Below the pieces are notes generated by a model. The model searched no databases. It was not told the origin of the DNA and saw only the letters and a program-made list of their open reading frames with translations. 64,000 bases of DNA from Sphingomonadales bacterium (GTDB lineage Bacteria; Pseudomonadota; Alphaproteobacteria; Sphingomonadales; Sphingomonadaceae). The translations under genes and the position numbers were made by a program. This document shows, in pieces, positions 31,518 through 41,446 of the stretch (positions are counted from its first letter, which is position 1; the number at the start of each line of letters is the position of its first letter). The stretch lies in the NCBI GenBank assembly GCA_016707885.1, contig JADJGU010000001.1, positions 1,351,736-1,415,735 of the forward strand. Reading direction: 5' to 3'.

Positions 31518-32402
31518 CTATATCAGCGGCAGGTATAGGTCGGTGATTGCCTCGCGTTCCGGAACATCGGGGAAGAAGCTCACTCGCTCACAGTAAAGCG
31601 GAAAGTCGCGTAACTCTTCGCCGCTGTCGGGCAGCCATTCACGATACAGGAACATCGCGGGAGCCTCCAGATCGTCGGGATTTCCGACAACACGGAGCCG
31701 TGCGCAGCGACCGCCGGGTATCAATCCCGATTCAACGCCCGCGCTCGCTTCGTCCAGACCCTTGTCTGTCGCGACGCACAGATCGAGCCGATAGTCGTCG
31801 TCCGCCGTCGACTGCGGGTCGTTGTGAAAGATGTTATAGGTCGCGTGCAACGACGGGCGGAGGCCATTGCTTTTGCGCCATGCAATAAAGCGCTCAATCG
31901 TCGACCGGACATTCTTCGGGCTGCCGCGATGTTCCATAAGGGCAACCGGAATATCCGGCGTCGTTATGATTTCGACATCGTTAGCGGTGTAGTTGCTATC
32001 CATATATTTTCTCCGTGATGTTTCGAACGGCTCAAAGGCCGCAAGCCACGGATCCCAATCGGGCGAAGAGCGGAATGACGAAGGCGATTGTCCGAATTTC
32101 TGGCGAAATGCTCTGGCAAAAGCGTCGGGCGCTTCGTAGCCGGTATCAAATGCTATATCGGTGACGGTATCGCTGTCGCGAAAAGCAAGCCGGTACGACG
32201 CCCGCTTCATTCTCGAAAGCTGGACATAGCTATAGACAGAAATCCCGAACATTGCGGAAAATTGCCTATGAAAATGATGCTTTGAGAATGCCGCAATGCC
32301 GCTCAGCACATCCAGGCTGAGATCCGCTTCGGGGTTCTGGTCGATATAGTTGACCACCCGCCGCATTCTGTCCTGATATTTGTTCAAAGCTGCCTTAGTC
32401 AT
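31518..32402 (-). CDS. AraC-family regulator with GyrI-like effector domain
   Basis: 294 residues. N-terminal AraC/XylS double HTH (about 8-112: LDVLSGIAAFSKHHFHRQFS, then DIAFDTGYEAPDAFARAFRQ, KFGQSPSSFR), followed by a GyrI-like small-molecule-binding domain (about 140-294: VALMEHRGSPKNVRSTIERF, ending YCERVSFFPDVPEREAITDL, YLPLI). This SoxS/Rob-like fused layout is typical of regulators that sense drugs or lipophilic compounds. No obvious target operon next to it; leuC starts 136 bp downstream of its end. Confidence 0.9.
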   Translation of the reverse strand: MTKAALNKYQDRMRRVVNYIDQNPEADLSLDVLSGIAAFSKHHFHRQFSAMFGISVYSYVQLSRMKRASYRLAFRDSDTVTDIAFDTGYEAPDAFARAFRQKFGQSPSSFRSSPDWDPWLAAFEPFETSRRKYMDSNYTANDVEIITTPDIPVALMEHRGSPKNVRSTIERFIAWRKSNGLRPSLHATYNIFHNDPQSTADDDYRLDLCVATDKGLDEASAGVESGLIPGGRCARLRVVGNPDDLEAPAMFLYREWLPDSGEELRDFPLYCERVSFFPDVPEREAITDLYLPLI

Positions 32403-32544
32403 TTTTATCTCCGTGGCAGTCTTTATTAGCCAAGGGTAGGGACACCACGCTCGACCGATATTGCTTTTCTAAGGCCAGTTGCAGCTTTTGTTTTCATCGA
32501 GGTGACTGGAAATTGTAACCTTTAGGTCGTATCTTCGAATCGAA

Positions 32545-32946
32545 ATGAACACGCTCTCCCATCTTTTCCCGATCAAAATCCTGCCCGAAGATATCGACTT
32601 CATGGGGCATGTGAACAATAGCCGCTATCTCAATTGGGTGCAGGAGGCGGTGCTGGAGCATTGGCGTAATCTTGCCCCGCCCGAGGCTGTGGCGCAGCGC
32701 GCATGGGTCGCGCTCAAACATGAAATCACCTATCGCAAGCCCGCATTTCTTGAGGATGTCGTGGTCGCCAATGTGGTGCTCGAAAGCATCCACGGCGCGC
32801 GCGCTTTTTATGAAACGGTGATCAAGCGAGGCGAAGAAGTGCTCGCCGAGGTCAAATCAAGCTGGTGCTGCATCGACGCCGAAACACTGCGCCCCGCAAG
32901 GATCGGGGCGGATGTTGCGGCCTATTTCTTTCCGAAGTCCGACTAA
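32545..32946 (+). CDS. acyl-CoA thioesterase (4HBT hotdog fold)
   Basis: 133 residues with the 4-hydroxybenzoyl-CoA thioesterase motif DFMGHVNNSRYLNWVQEAVL near residue 18, where the Asp is the catalytic residue of YbgC-like enzymes. Soluble, single hotdog domain. The substrate is unknown. Divergent from the AraC-type regulator, with a 142-bp gap that may hold both promoters. Confidence 0.85.
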   Translation: MNTLSHLFPIKILPEDIDFMGHVNNSRYLNWVQEAVLEHWRNLAPPEAVAQRAWVALKHEITYRKPAFLEDVVVANVVLESIHGARAFYETVIKRGEEVLAEVKSSWCCIDAETLRPARIGADVAAYFFPKSD

Positions 32947-33049
32947 GATCGTTCCACATTGCGCAAGCCGCTAATGTGCTAGTTGTGATTTGCGGCTTGT
33001 TATTCTGACCGGGCTCTTCGACCATAGCTATAACACTTTGGCGGAGTAG

Positions 33050-34048
33050 ATGATGGGCTGGAAACGAGGTTTGAAAATCGCTGTTGGTGGACTGGTCGCG
33101 CTGTTTGCCATCGGCGCAGGCTGGACATATTACAGCAAGCCTTGGGTATATCCTGTATCGATTAAAGACGCCGGGCCGACTGGGACACGTATTGTTACCG
33201 ACGGTCTGTTCGGCAACTATTTCCCTTCACCCGACGGTAAAAGGGCGGCAACCATATTACTTATCGGTGGCAGTGAAGGCGGGCTGGGCTTGCATATGAC
33301 GCTCTTTGCCAAAGCCTTGCAAAGTGCAGGCTATACCGTTTTTCACTTATCCTATTGGCGAGCACCTTCACAGCCGAAACGGTTGGAGGAAATCCCGATT
33401 GAATATTTCGAGAAAGCCTTGATCTGGCTCAAAAGCCAAAATGCGGTTGACCCCGAAAGGATGGCGATGGCTGGCTGGTCGCGCGGCAGCGAGGCTACGG
33501 TTCTGGTTGCGGCGCGGAACAATGGGCTGAAAGCAATCATATTGGGAATGCCGGGAAGCCATGTCTGGCCCGACTTTGATTGGGAAGCCCCTTGGGCGAG
33601 TAAGGGCACGTCAGGTTGGAGCATCGACGGGAAGCGCCTGCCTGCCGTTTCGCTCGAAAACGTCCCTTTCACTCTCGATCCGGCCACAGGTGCGGCTTCG
33701 GCATTGGCCGAAACCGTCAAAACGCCGGCTGCAGCCCTTCCGATTGCAGGCGTGTCTATACCGGTGCTGATGATTTGTGGAGCAAAAGACAATATTTGGG
33801 CCAGTTGCCCTATGGCAAGGGCGATGAAAGCCACCGCAAACTCTGCGAAGAAAGCGGACGTCAGCTTGATCGAGTATAGTGATGCGGGCCATGTTGCCTT
33901 TGGTGCGCCAGCAGAACGGGGAAGCAAGTTGCACAAAAGTTTCGGAAACTTTGGCGGCGGAACGGCCGACGCCAATCAGGCAGCGCTAGAAAATGCGTTC
34001 CCGAAAATGCTCTCTTTTCTGGAAAAGAGTTTTGAGGCCAAGCAATAG
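33050..34048 (+). CDS. acyl-CoA thioester hydrolase/BAAT C-terminal family protein
   Basis: 332 residues with an N-terminal membrane anchor or signal (IAVGGLVALFAIGAGWTYY). Alpha/beta-hydrolase fold: TILLIGGSEGGLG, nucleophile serine in MAGWSRGSEATVL (about residue 146), the acid in LMICGAKDNIWASC and a catalytic His in YSDAGHVAFGAP. This is the BAAT C-terminal domain pattern. In bacteria the substrates are not known. Relatively A+T-rich compared with neighbours. Starts at 33050 or 33053 are both possible. Confidence 0.8.
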   Translation: MMGWKRGLKIAVGGLVALFAIGAGWTYYSKPWVYPVSIKDAGPTGTRIVTDGLFGNYFPSPDGKRAATILLIGGSEGGLGLHMTLFAKALQSAGYTVFHLSYWRAPSQPKRLEEIPIEYFEKALIWLKSQNAVDPERMAMAGWSRGSEATVLVAARNNGLKAIILGMPGSHVWPDFDWEAPWASKGTSGWSIDGKRLPAVSLENVPFTLDPATGAASALAETVKTPAAALPIAGVSIPVLMICGAKDNIWASCPMARAMKATANSAKKADVSLIEYSDAGHVAFGAPAERGSKLHKSFGNFGGGTADANQAALENAFPKMLSFLEKSFEAKQ

Positions 34049-34087
34049 CTTCGATGTCCGCTTTCAAAACAATGCTTCAGCGCCTAT

Positions 34088-34612
34088 ATGATCGTAATGA
34101 GTGTCGGGCAAATCTTTGCAATCGTCCTTGCTACCTTCATTGCGATGGAGTTTGTCGCATGGAGCAGCCATAAATATATAATGCACGGCTGGGGCTGGGG
34201 CTGGCATCGCGACCATCATGAACCGCATGACAACGCTCTTGAAAAGAATGACTTATACGGGCTGGTAGGTGCTGCGATGAGCATTTCGATGTTCGCGATA
34301 GGCAGTCCGCTGGTGCTGGGTGCATCCGCGTGGGAGCCGGGCACATGGATCGGTCTGGGTATCCTCTTCTACGGCATCGTCTATACGCTGATCCATGATG
34401 GGCTGATCCATCAACGCTATTTCCGCTGGGTGCCCAAAAGCGGCTATGCCAAGCGGTTGGTGCAGGCGCATAAGCTGCACCATGCGACAATTGGCAAAGA
34501 AGGTGGGGTCAGCTTTGGTTTCGTTGTCGCGCGCGATCCGGTTGTACTCAAGCAGGAACTGAAAGCGCAGCGCGAGGCGGGGATCGCTGTGGTGCGCGAG
34601 GCCTTGGGTTAA
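34088..34612 (+). CDS. crtZ: beta-carotene hydroxylase
   Basis: 174 residues, fatty-acid-hydroxylase-like membrane di-iron protein. Histidine motifs: SSHKYIMHG, GWHRDHHEPHD, DGLIHQR and AHKLHHATIGKEGG, the arrangement of CrtZ. It adds 3-hydroxyl groups to beta-carotene rings to make zeaxanthin and, in sphingomonads, precursors of nostoxanthin. Other crt genes are not in the window. Its stop overlaps the stop of the convergent DUF454 gene by four bases. Confidence 0.92.
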   Translation: MIVMSVGQIFAIVLATFIAMEFVAWSSHKYIMHGWGWGWHRDHHEPHDNALEKNDLYGLVGAAMSISMFAIGSPLVLGASAWEPGTWIGLGILFYGIVYTLIHDGLIHQRYFRWVPKSGYAKRLVQAHKLHHATIGKEGGVSFGFVVARDPVVLKQELKAQREAGIAVVREALG

Positions 34613-34962
34613 GCCTCCGGCCGCCGCCAGAGCCAGGTACCGCAGACCAACCCGACTGCTGCTGGCAGCAACGACCAGGGCGGGGTCAGCGTTAGCCCTC
34701 CAATCAGTGCACTCGCCAGAAAAGCTGTCGTAGCCGACCATTTGGCGCGCCTGCTGACCACACCCTTTTCGCGCCAAGCCACCAGATGTGGGCCATATTT
34801 GGGGTGATTGAGCAGTTTTGCCTCAAGCGCCGGGCTGCTGCGCGCAAAGCAGAAGGCGGCGAGGATCATGAAGGGCACGGTGGGCAGGATCGGCAGGAAA
34901 ATGCCCACCGTTCCCAGCCCGACCGAAACCCATCCGGCAGCAAGATAGAGCTGCCGCTTCAT
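34609..34962 (-). CDS. DUF454 (YbaN-like) membrane protein
   Basis: 117 residues: LYLAAGWVSVGLGTVGIFLP, then ILPTVPFMILAAFCFARSSP and NHPKYGPHLVAWREKGVVSR, the DUF454 signature, plus two C-terminal membrane helices. Function unknown. The start overlaps the stop of the aldehyde dehydrogenase gene by one base (TGATG), so it is translated as part of that unit. Confidence 0.85.
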   Translation of the reverse strand: MKRQLYLAAGWVSVGLGTVGIFLPILPTVPFMILAAFCFARSSPALEAKLLNHPKYGPHLVAWREKGVVSRRAKWSATTAFLASALIGGLTLTPPWSLLPAAVGLVCGTWLWRRPEA

Positions 34963-36398
34963 CAGGCTTGGTGGATCGCCTTGGTCACATAATAGCTTTC
35001 GAGACCTTCGGGCCCACCTTCGCTGCCAAAGCCCGATTCCTTTACGCCGCCAAAGGGCATATCGGGCATCGAAATCGCGGCTGTGTTGATGCCGACCATG
35101 CCGGCTTCGATAAGGTCACCCGCCATATTCGCCTGACGGCCATTTTCGGTATGGACGAAGGAGGCAAGGCCAAAGGGCAGGCGGTTGGCCTGTTCGATGG
35201 CGTCGTCGAACTTAGCGAATGGGCGGATTAGCGCGACCGGCCCGAAAGGCTCGTTGGTCATGATGTCGGCTTCGAGCGGAACATCGGAAAGCACCGTCGG
35301 GCGGAAGAAATAGCCGTCGCCATTGTCGGCACTGCCCCCGGTGCCGACGCGCGCGCCCTTGGCGATGGCATCCTGCACCAACGCACCAATCGCCACCGGA
35401 CGGCGCGCATTGGCGAGCGGGCCCATGATCGTGTCAGCATCAAGGCCATTGCCAACCTTCACCTTGGCGGTGCGTTCGTTGAACCCGGCGACGAAGCGGT
35501 CGTAAATCCCCTCCTGCACATAAAAGCGCGTCGGCGAGATGCAGACCTGGCCCGCATTGCGGAATTTCTGCGTAACTACGATATCGAGTGTCTTTTCGAG
35601 GTTGCAATCATCGAAAACCAGCACCGGTGCATGCCCGCCCAGTTCCATCGTCACGCGTTTTACGCCTTCTGCGGCGAGCTTCATCAGATGCTTGCCCACA
35701 GGGATCGAGCCGGTAAAGCTCAATTTGCGGATGACTGGCGAGCCCAGCAACTGGCGGCTCACCATGTCCGGGACACCAAAGACGAGTTGCGCGACGCCTG
35801 CCGGAATACCTGCATCGGCGATGCAGCGCATGATTTCAGACGTCGATCCAGGGGTTTCCTCAGCAGGCTTGGCGATCACCGAGCAACCGGTAGCAAGGGC
35901 AGCTGCGACTTTTTTAGACATCAGCGAAACCGGGAAATTCCACGGTGTCAGTGACGCGACCGGACCGATAGGCTGTTTGAGCACCAGCGCGCGTTGTCCG
36001 GCTGGGCGCAGCGCGATGCGGCCATAGGCCCGCTTGGCTTCTTCGGCGCAATATTCAAAGACAGCGGCGCATGAGAGCGTCTCGGTGCGCGCCTCGGCAA
36101 GCGGCTTGCCCTGCTCCATCGTCAGCAGTTTGGCGATATGCTCGGCCCGTTCGCGGATCAGCGCAGCCGTTTTGTGCAGCACAGCGGCGCGGGCGTTGAC
36201 GTCGGTCGCGCGCCAAAGGGCAAAGCCTTTGGCAGATGCTGCCAGCGCCTCGTCGAGATCGGTGGCGGTTGCCAGCGGCAGTTCGGCGAGCACTTCGCCG
36301 GTCGCGGGATTGAGCACCTGATGCACATCGCGGCCTTCGCCCGAGCGCCAGCTGCCATCGATGTAGAGGGCGAGATTTGCCTGATATTCGCGTGTCAT
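34962..36398 (-). CDS. gabD: NAD(P)-dependent succinate-semialdehyde-type dehydrogenase
   Basis: 478 residues from the ATG at 36398 (AGGAAA upstream). Aldehyde dehydrogenase superfamily: TPWNFPVSL with Asn154, general base Glu252 in TMELGGHAPVLVF and catalytic Cys286 in NAGQVCISPTRFYV. The overall pattern (MPFGGVKESGFGSEGGPEGL near the end) is that of succinate-semialdehyde dehydrogenases, which feed succinate to the TCA cycle. CISPTR instead of the usual CVCANR/CTSPQR leaves the exact aldehyde open. Confidence 0.85.
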   Translation of the reverse strand: MTREYQANLALYIDGSWRSGEGRDVHQVLNPATGEVLAELPLATATDLDEALAASAKGFALWRATDVNARAAVLHKTAALIRERAEHIAKLLTMEQGKPLAEARTETLSCAAVFEYCAEEAKRAYGRIALRPAGQRALVLKQPIGPVASLTPWNFPVSLMSKKVAAALATGCSVIAKPAEETPGSTSEIMRCIADAGIPAGVAQLVFGVPDMVSRQLLGSPVIRKLSFTGSIPVGKHLMKLAAEGVKRVTMELGGHAPVLVFDDCNLEKTLDIVVTQKFRNAGQVCISPTRFYVQEGIYDRFVAGFNERTAKVKVGNGLDADTIMGPLANARRPVAIGALVQDAIAKGARVGTGGSADNGDGYFFRPTVLSDVPLEADIMTNEPFGPVALIRPFAKFDDAIEQANRLPFGLASFVHTENGRQANMAGDLIEAGMVGINTAAISMPDMPFGGVKESGFGSEGGPEGLESYYVTKAIHQA

Positions 36399-36512
36399 GG
36401 TTTTCCTGCGACAATGTTTCCGATTGCCCTCCATCTAGGCGCTTCAATTTCGCTTGGAAAGTCCAGTCGCTTTAACCTGTGCTTTACCGCCATTGGTTAA
36501 TCCTGCGGCTTA

Positions 36513-37694
36513 ATGGGCAAACCATATCTGATAGCCAAGATTCATTTCCAGGCCGCGAGGCTCTGGCGTTGGATTGCGCCGCCTGTTCCTCAGTCGATTA
36601 TCGGTCCGCTGCATTCCGCCCAACTCCAGAATGTGCGCACGCAAGTTCCGATGTTGCTGGCTGTGGCTGCGCTCAACACCTGCATCGTGATGGCGGTGTG
36701 CTGGAGCAATGGTTTGCCGCTGGCCAATTATGCGTGGATGTCGGGCCTTATTCTCTACTGCTTTGCGCGGCTAACCGTCTGGAGGCGGCTGTTGCAAAAG
36801 CCGATCCCGCTCGAAAAAGTGCCGCTCATCATCAAGGCAAATGTCGGGCTTTCGGTCGGCATGATGGGCTTTTTGGGCATTGCGGCCTCGGTGACTTATG
36901 TCGCCGGGACCTTCGCGTATGAAACGTTGATACCTGTCTCGCTGGCCTTTGGCGCGACGGCGATTGCCCATTGTCTCTATACGTTGCGCCCAGCCGCTAT
37001 CGGGGTGCTGGTCATTGGTATCACTCCGGTCGCATTGTCGATGATCTTTGCGGGTGAATTCAATGCCAAGATGCTTGGTGTTTCGATGCTGAGCGTCGAA
37101 GCCTTGATGATCCGCTTTGTTGCTGCGCAATATGACCGGCTGATCGAAGGTCTTTTCCTTGAACAACAGATCCGCGAACTGGCCGACACTGACCCGCTGA
37201 CCAGTCTGCCTAACCGCCGAGCCATCATGGCGTCAATTGAGGCAGAGCTGGAATGCGGTGCGGACCAAAGACCGCGTTTTGGCATTGCGTTGCTTGACCT
37301 CGATGGCTTCAAGCAGGTCAATGACAGCCTTGGTCATCATGCCGGCGATCTGATGCTACTCGGTGTCGGTGGGCGTCTGGCCGACGCGGCAGAGGCGCAG
37401 GACAGCGTGGGCCGTCTGGGCGGCGATGAATTTATCGTGCTCTTCCGCAATGTGGCGGACAAGGCAGAGCTGTCCGCGCGCACCACTTCGATGCTCGCGG
37501 CTTTGTGCCGCCCCATCGACCTCGATGGCAATCGCCTGCCAGTGGCCGCGAGTCTCGGCTATGCGCTCTATCCGGAGGATGGCGAAACCGTCCGCGAAGT
37601 CATGCACGTCGCCGACGCCGCGCTTTATGCCGAAAAGCGCGCGGGCAAGTCACGAGCGCAAGCCGTAGCGTCAAACCAGCAACAGGCCGCATAA
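36513..37694 (+). CDS. membrane-bound diguanylate cyclase (GGDEF)
   Basis: 393 residues. About five to six membrane segments occupy residues 45-200 (VPMLLAVAALNTCIVMAVCW, VGLSVGMMGFLGIAASVTYV), then a GGDEF domain with LTSLPNRRAIM, LLDLDGFKQVNDSLGHHAGD and the intact active site GGDEF at 303-307. It should make cyclic di-GMP. No RxxD inhibitory site is visible ahead of GGDEF. Single gene; divergent from the aldehyde dehydrogenase. Confidence 0.92.
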   Translation: MGKPYLIAKIHFQAARLWRWIAPPVPQSIIGPLHSAQLQNVRTQVPMLLAVAALNTCIVMAVCWSNGLPLANYAWMSGLILYCFARLTVWRRLLQKPIPLEKVPLIIKANVGLSVGMMGFLGIAASVTYVAGTFAYETLIPVSLAFGATAIAHCLYTLRPAAIGVLVIGITPVALSMIFAGEFNAKMLGVSMLSVEALMIRFVAAQYDRLIEGLFLEQQIRELADTDPLTSLPNRRAIMASIEAELECGADQRPRFGIALLDLDGFKQVNDSLGHHAGDLMLLGVGGRLADAAEAQDSVGRLGGDEFIVLFRNVADKAELSARTTSMLAALCRPIDLDGNRLPVAASLGYALYPEDGETVREVMHVADAALYAEKRAGKSRAQAVASNQQQAA

Positions 37695-37763
37695 GCCGCA
37701 TTATCAGGCTTCCCAAACCCAATAGTCACTGCCAACCTGCTCCGCGAGAAGGAGGAGGAAACC

Positions 37764-38700
37764 ATGAAACATGCTTGCCTATCCCTGATTGCAGCTGTTG
37801 CAGTAAACACTGCCGCAATCGCCGAAGATGATTGGTACCCGTCCAAATATGGTGCGGATGATACCAAAGGCGCGATGAACAATCTCTCGCCCGAAGCCAC
37901 GGTCAAGGCGGCAAAACTGGTCAAGACCGGTAAAGGTCCATGCGTTGGGCGTCGTAACCGGGCCTGAAACCCCGAGCTGGCCTGGGCGCAGCTTTTCTGC
38001 AACCGTCCTGCAGACTAACGATGGTGCAGGAGGCTCAATCGGAACCGGCAAGGCAACTGGGCATGACGACATATTGATGACCTATATTGGCATCGGAACC
38101 CAGATCGATGGCTTCGCCCATCTTGGCATCGACCACCGCTATTATAACGGCGTTTCTGCACGCGAGTTTTACCGGTCGGATGGTGTCATCAAATTCGGGA
38201 CCGAAAATATTCTGCCGACCGCGACGCGTGGCGTGTTGCTGGACATGACGAAGCATTACAAACAAACGCCGGTCAAACCTGGCACCGCCTTCACCAAGGC
38301 CGATATCGACACCGCTGCCAAAGCAGCAGGCGTGACCATCGGCAAGGGAGATGTCGTGCTGTTCCACACCGGCTGGATGGCAATGGCCGCAACCGATCCC
38401 AAAAAATTCATCAACGAACAGCCGGGGCTTGGAAAAGAAGGTGCCGAATATCTGGCATCGTTGGGTGTGGTGATGATCGGCGCGGATACGGCGGCGCTGG
38501 AGGCAATTCCCTTTGAAAAGGCCGATATGCCGTTCATCGTCCATCAGACTTTGCTGGCCAAAAATGGCGTGCATGTGCTCGAAAATATCGACACGGCGGC
38601 TCTTGCCGCTGATGGTGCGACCGAATTCATGTTTGTGCTGGGCCAACCGCGTTTCAAGGGCACCGTGCAGGCCGTTATAAACCCGATTGCTATTCGTTGA
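37764..38700 (+). pseudogene. exported cyclase-family (kynurenine formamidase-like) hydrolase, frameshifted
   Basis: Starts MKHACLSLIAAVAVNTAAIA, a signal peptide, then DDWYPSKYGADDTKGAMNNL; the frame breaks near 37935-37936. One G fewer in AAAGGTCC would give KTGKVHALGVVTGPETPSWP and a continuous protein of about 311 residues. The second part has the metal-binding motif GIGTQIDGFAHLGIDHRYYN and VVLFHTGWM of the cyclase family (PF04199 type). Its metal-dependent hydrolase activity is inferred. Probably a base-call error, since the rest is intact. Confidence 0.8.
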
Positions 38701-38710
38701 GGAGAGAGTG

Positions 38711-39631
38711 ATGGCTGTGTTTGAAACCGTAACCGATGGGCTGCGCTTCCCCGAAGGCCCTGTCTTCATGCCCGATGGCAGCATCATCCTGACCGAAATC
38801 GAACAGGGTAAAATCACTAGGGTCAAGCCCGATGGCAGCAAGGAAACCGTTGCCACGACGGGCGGTGGACCCAACGGCCTTGCTCTTGGCCCCGATGGCA
38901 AGCTCTATTGCTGCAACAATGGCGGTTTCGAATATGCCGAGGCCAATGGCTATCTGGCCCCGCATGGGATTGCGAATGACTATGCAGGCGGGCGGATTGA
39001 GCGGATTGATATCGCGACTGGACAGGTTGAGATACTCTACAAATCCGGCGATCATGGCTGCGTGCTGCGCGGCCCCAACGACATCGTTTTCGACGAGCAT
39101 GGCGGCTTCTGGTTCACCGACCATGGCAAGGTCGACTATGCCAAACGCTGCCACGACATTGTCGGCATCTTCTATGCCAAGACCGATGGCAGCCATTTGG
39201 AAGAAGTTATCTTCCCGTCGAACAATCCCAATGGCGTCGGCCTCGCGCCCGATGGCCGCGCGCTCTATGCGGCGGAAACCTACACCTGCCGGCTGATGAA
39301 GTTCAACATCACCGCCCCTGGCAAGGTCGCGCCCGATGCTGGCCCGGGCGGCCCCGGCATCCCGCTCTATCGACCCGCAGGCTATAAATTCTTCGACAGC
39401 CTCGCGATGGAGGCGAATGGCAATATCTGCGTCGCGACCATCGGTGAATGTGGTATCAGCGTAATTTCCCCTGACGGTGAGCTGGTCGAATTTGTCGCGA
39501 CCGACGATATCTTCACCACCAATATCGCCTTTGGCGGTGACGATATGATGGACGCCTATATTACCCTGTCGGGAAGCGGGCGGCTGGTAAAGACTCGCTG
39601 GAACCGTCCGGGCCTCAAACTGAACTATTGA
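38711..39631 (+). CDS. SMP-30/gluconolactonase/LRE family protein
   Basis: 306 residues from the ATG at 38711 with GGAGAGAG upstream. Six-bladed beta-propeller of the SMP-30 family: GLRFPEGPVFMPDGSIILTE at the start (metal-binding Glu), GGGPNGLALGPDGKLYCCNN, RGPNDIVFDEHGGFWFTDHG and NPNGVGLAPDGRALYAAETY, each with the expected Asp/Asn ligands. Lactone hydrolase activity is likely; the substrate is unknown. Follows the cyclase-family gene by 10 bp, a likely operon. Confidence 0.9.
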   Translation: MAVFETVTDGLRFPEGPVFMPDGSIILTEIEQGKITRVKPDGSKETVATTGGGPNGLALGPDGKLYCCNNGGFEYAEANGYLAPHGIANDYAGGRIERIDIATGQVEILYKSGDHGCVLRGPNDIVFDEHGGFWFTDHGKVDYAKRCHDIVGIFYAKTDGSHLEEVIFPSNNPNGVGLAPDGRALYAAETYTCRLMKFNITAPGKVAPDAGPGGPGIPLYRPAGYKFFDSLAMEANGNICVATIGECGISVISPDGELVEFVATDDIFTTNIAFGGDDMMDAYITLSGSGRLVKTRWNRPGLKLNY

Positions 39632-39641
39632 AGGATCGCCA

Positions 39642-40340
39642 ATGTCGCGCCTGCATATCGAAGCCCATGTCATCGACCGGATCGGCTGGCTGCGCGCGTC
39701 GATATTGGGCGCGAATGACGGAATCGTCTCCACCGCCAGCCTCATCGCCGGAGTTGCGGCGGCGGGCGCTGCCCAATCGAGCATATTGGTCACCGGCATT
39801 GCAGGGCTGGTCGCAGGCGCGATGTCGATGGCGGCGGGCGAATATGTCTCGGTCAGCTCGCAAGGCGATGCCGAAAAGGCCGATATTGCCCGCGAAACCG
39901 CGGAACTCGAAACCCAGCCCGAATTCGAACGCGAGGAACTGATCGGCATCTATGAAAAGCGCGGTCTGGACCGTGAGCTCGCCGAGAAGGTCGCCGACAA
40001 GCTGATGGCGGGCAATGCGCTCGAGGCCCATTTGCGCGACGAACTCGGCTTAACCAGCGAGATGTCGGCGCGACCGATACAGGCAGCGCTGGCCTCTGCC
40101 GGCGCCTTTGCCGCCGGGGCCGCACTACCACTGGCACTGGTGCCCCTGTTCCCCGGCCCTTCGCTCACATGGATTGTTTCGGGCGCTTCGCTGCTCTTCC
40201 TTGCCATATTGGGCGTTGTCGGCGCAAAAGCAGGCGGCGCACCGGTTGGCAAGGGCGTGCTTCGGGTGACTTTTTGGGGCGCAGTGGCGATGGCAGCGAC
40301 GGCGGCAATCGGCTCGCTGTTCGGCACAACGGTAGGATGA
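39642..40340 (+). CDS. VIT1/CCC1-family transporter
   Basis: 232 residues. N-terminal RIGWLRASILGANDGIVSTA followed by AGAMSMAAGEYVSVSSQGDA, the family signatures. An acidic cytoplasmic stretch (about 75-150) and three C-terminal membrane helices follow. Family members carry Fe2+ or Mn2+ out of the cytoplasm; bacterial members are poorly studied. Gap of 10 bp to the previous gene, 4 bp to the next. Confidence 0.9.
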   Translation: MSRLHIEAHVIDRIGWLRASILGANDGIVSTASLIAGVAAAGAAQSSILVTGIAGLVAGAMSMAAGEYVSVSSQGDAEKADIARETAELETQPEFEREELIGIYEKRGLDRELAEKVADKLMAGNALEAHLRDELGLTSEMSARPIQAALASAGAFAAGAALPLALVPLFPGPSLTWIVSGASLLFLAILGVVGAKAGGAPVGKGVLRVTFWGAVAMAATAAIGSLFGTTVG

Positions 40341-40344
40341 GATA

Positions 40345-41446
40345 ATGAGCAATGCAGCATGGGCCATCGACATCGATCGCGACGATGTCAGCAAAACCGA
40401 AGTCGTAACCGCTCTCCACTGGAGTCGGCCCCGGCGAGATTTTGGTGCATGTCGACAGCTATGCGATGACTGCCAACAATGTGACCTATGCTGTGTTCGG
40501 TAAGCCTGCGGGCCTATTCGGGAACGAGCAGGGCTATTGGGATTTCTTCGCCGAACGCGGCGTACCGGGGCGGTTGCCAGTCTGGGGCTTTGCGACCGTG
40601 CTAGTCAGCGACATTGAAGGCGTAGCCCCCGGCGACCGCTATTATGGCTATTACCCGATGGCGAGCCACGCGGTGCTGACGCCGGGGCACATCGGTGGCG
40701 GCAGTTTTGTCGACATAACCCCGCGCCGCACCACCCTGCCACCGATCTACAACCAGTATCAACGGATCGAGGCGATCCCCGATTACAAGCCCGAGCATCA
40801 TGATTACTGGCCGGTCTTCCGTCCGCTGTTTCTGACCGGTTGGCTGATTGCGGACCAGTTTGAGGATGAAGGCGACTATGGTGTCGAGCAACTGCTGATC
40901 GCCAGCGCATCGAGCAAGACCGCCATCGGCCTGGCGCATGCGATGAAACAGCGCAGCGAACGGCCGCGCACGATCGGCCTGACCAGCACGGCCAATGCCG
41001 CAGGACTGGCAGATCTTGGTATCTATGACCAAGTGATTGCCTATGATGACATAGCCACCCTCGACGCTTCGGTGCCGTCGGCTTTGGTCGATATGGCAGG
41101 CAGCGGCGATGTGACGCGTGCTGTCCATAACCATTTCGCCGATGCCCTCAAATATTCGATGATCGTCGGCAAATCGCACTGGGATGCCGCCCCTGAAATG
41201 GGCGAACTAGCGGGTCCGGTGCGCGAAGGCTTTTTCGCCCCCGGCCGCAGCCAGAAACGCATCGCCGATTGGGGTGCGCGCGGCTTTGGCGAACGGATCG
41301 GTGCGGCATGGCTGGGCTTCATGGAGGTAGCGCCTTCGATTGCAACCATCGACACACGCAACGGCAGCGAGGGCGCGCTTGAGGCCTATCACGAAGTATT
41401 GAGCGGCGCTGCCGATCCCAAGACAGGAATTATTGTTACCCCATGA
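40345..41446 (+). pseudogene. DUF2855 family protein, frameshifted near the N-terminus
   Basis: The ATG at 40345 gives MSNAAWAIDIDRDDVSKTEV, then the frame changes at about 40405-40412; the main frame continues PLSTGVGPGEILVHVDSYAM to a stop at 41446. Total about 366 residues. The body (TANNVTYAVFGKPAG, YWDFFAERGVPGRLPVWGFA) matches DUF2855, an alcohol-dehydrogenase-like fold with no known reaction. The stop overlaps the HAD gene start (ATGA). Confidence 0.75.
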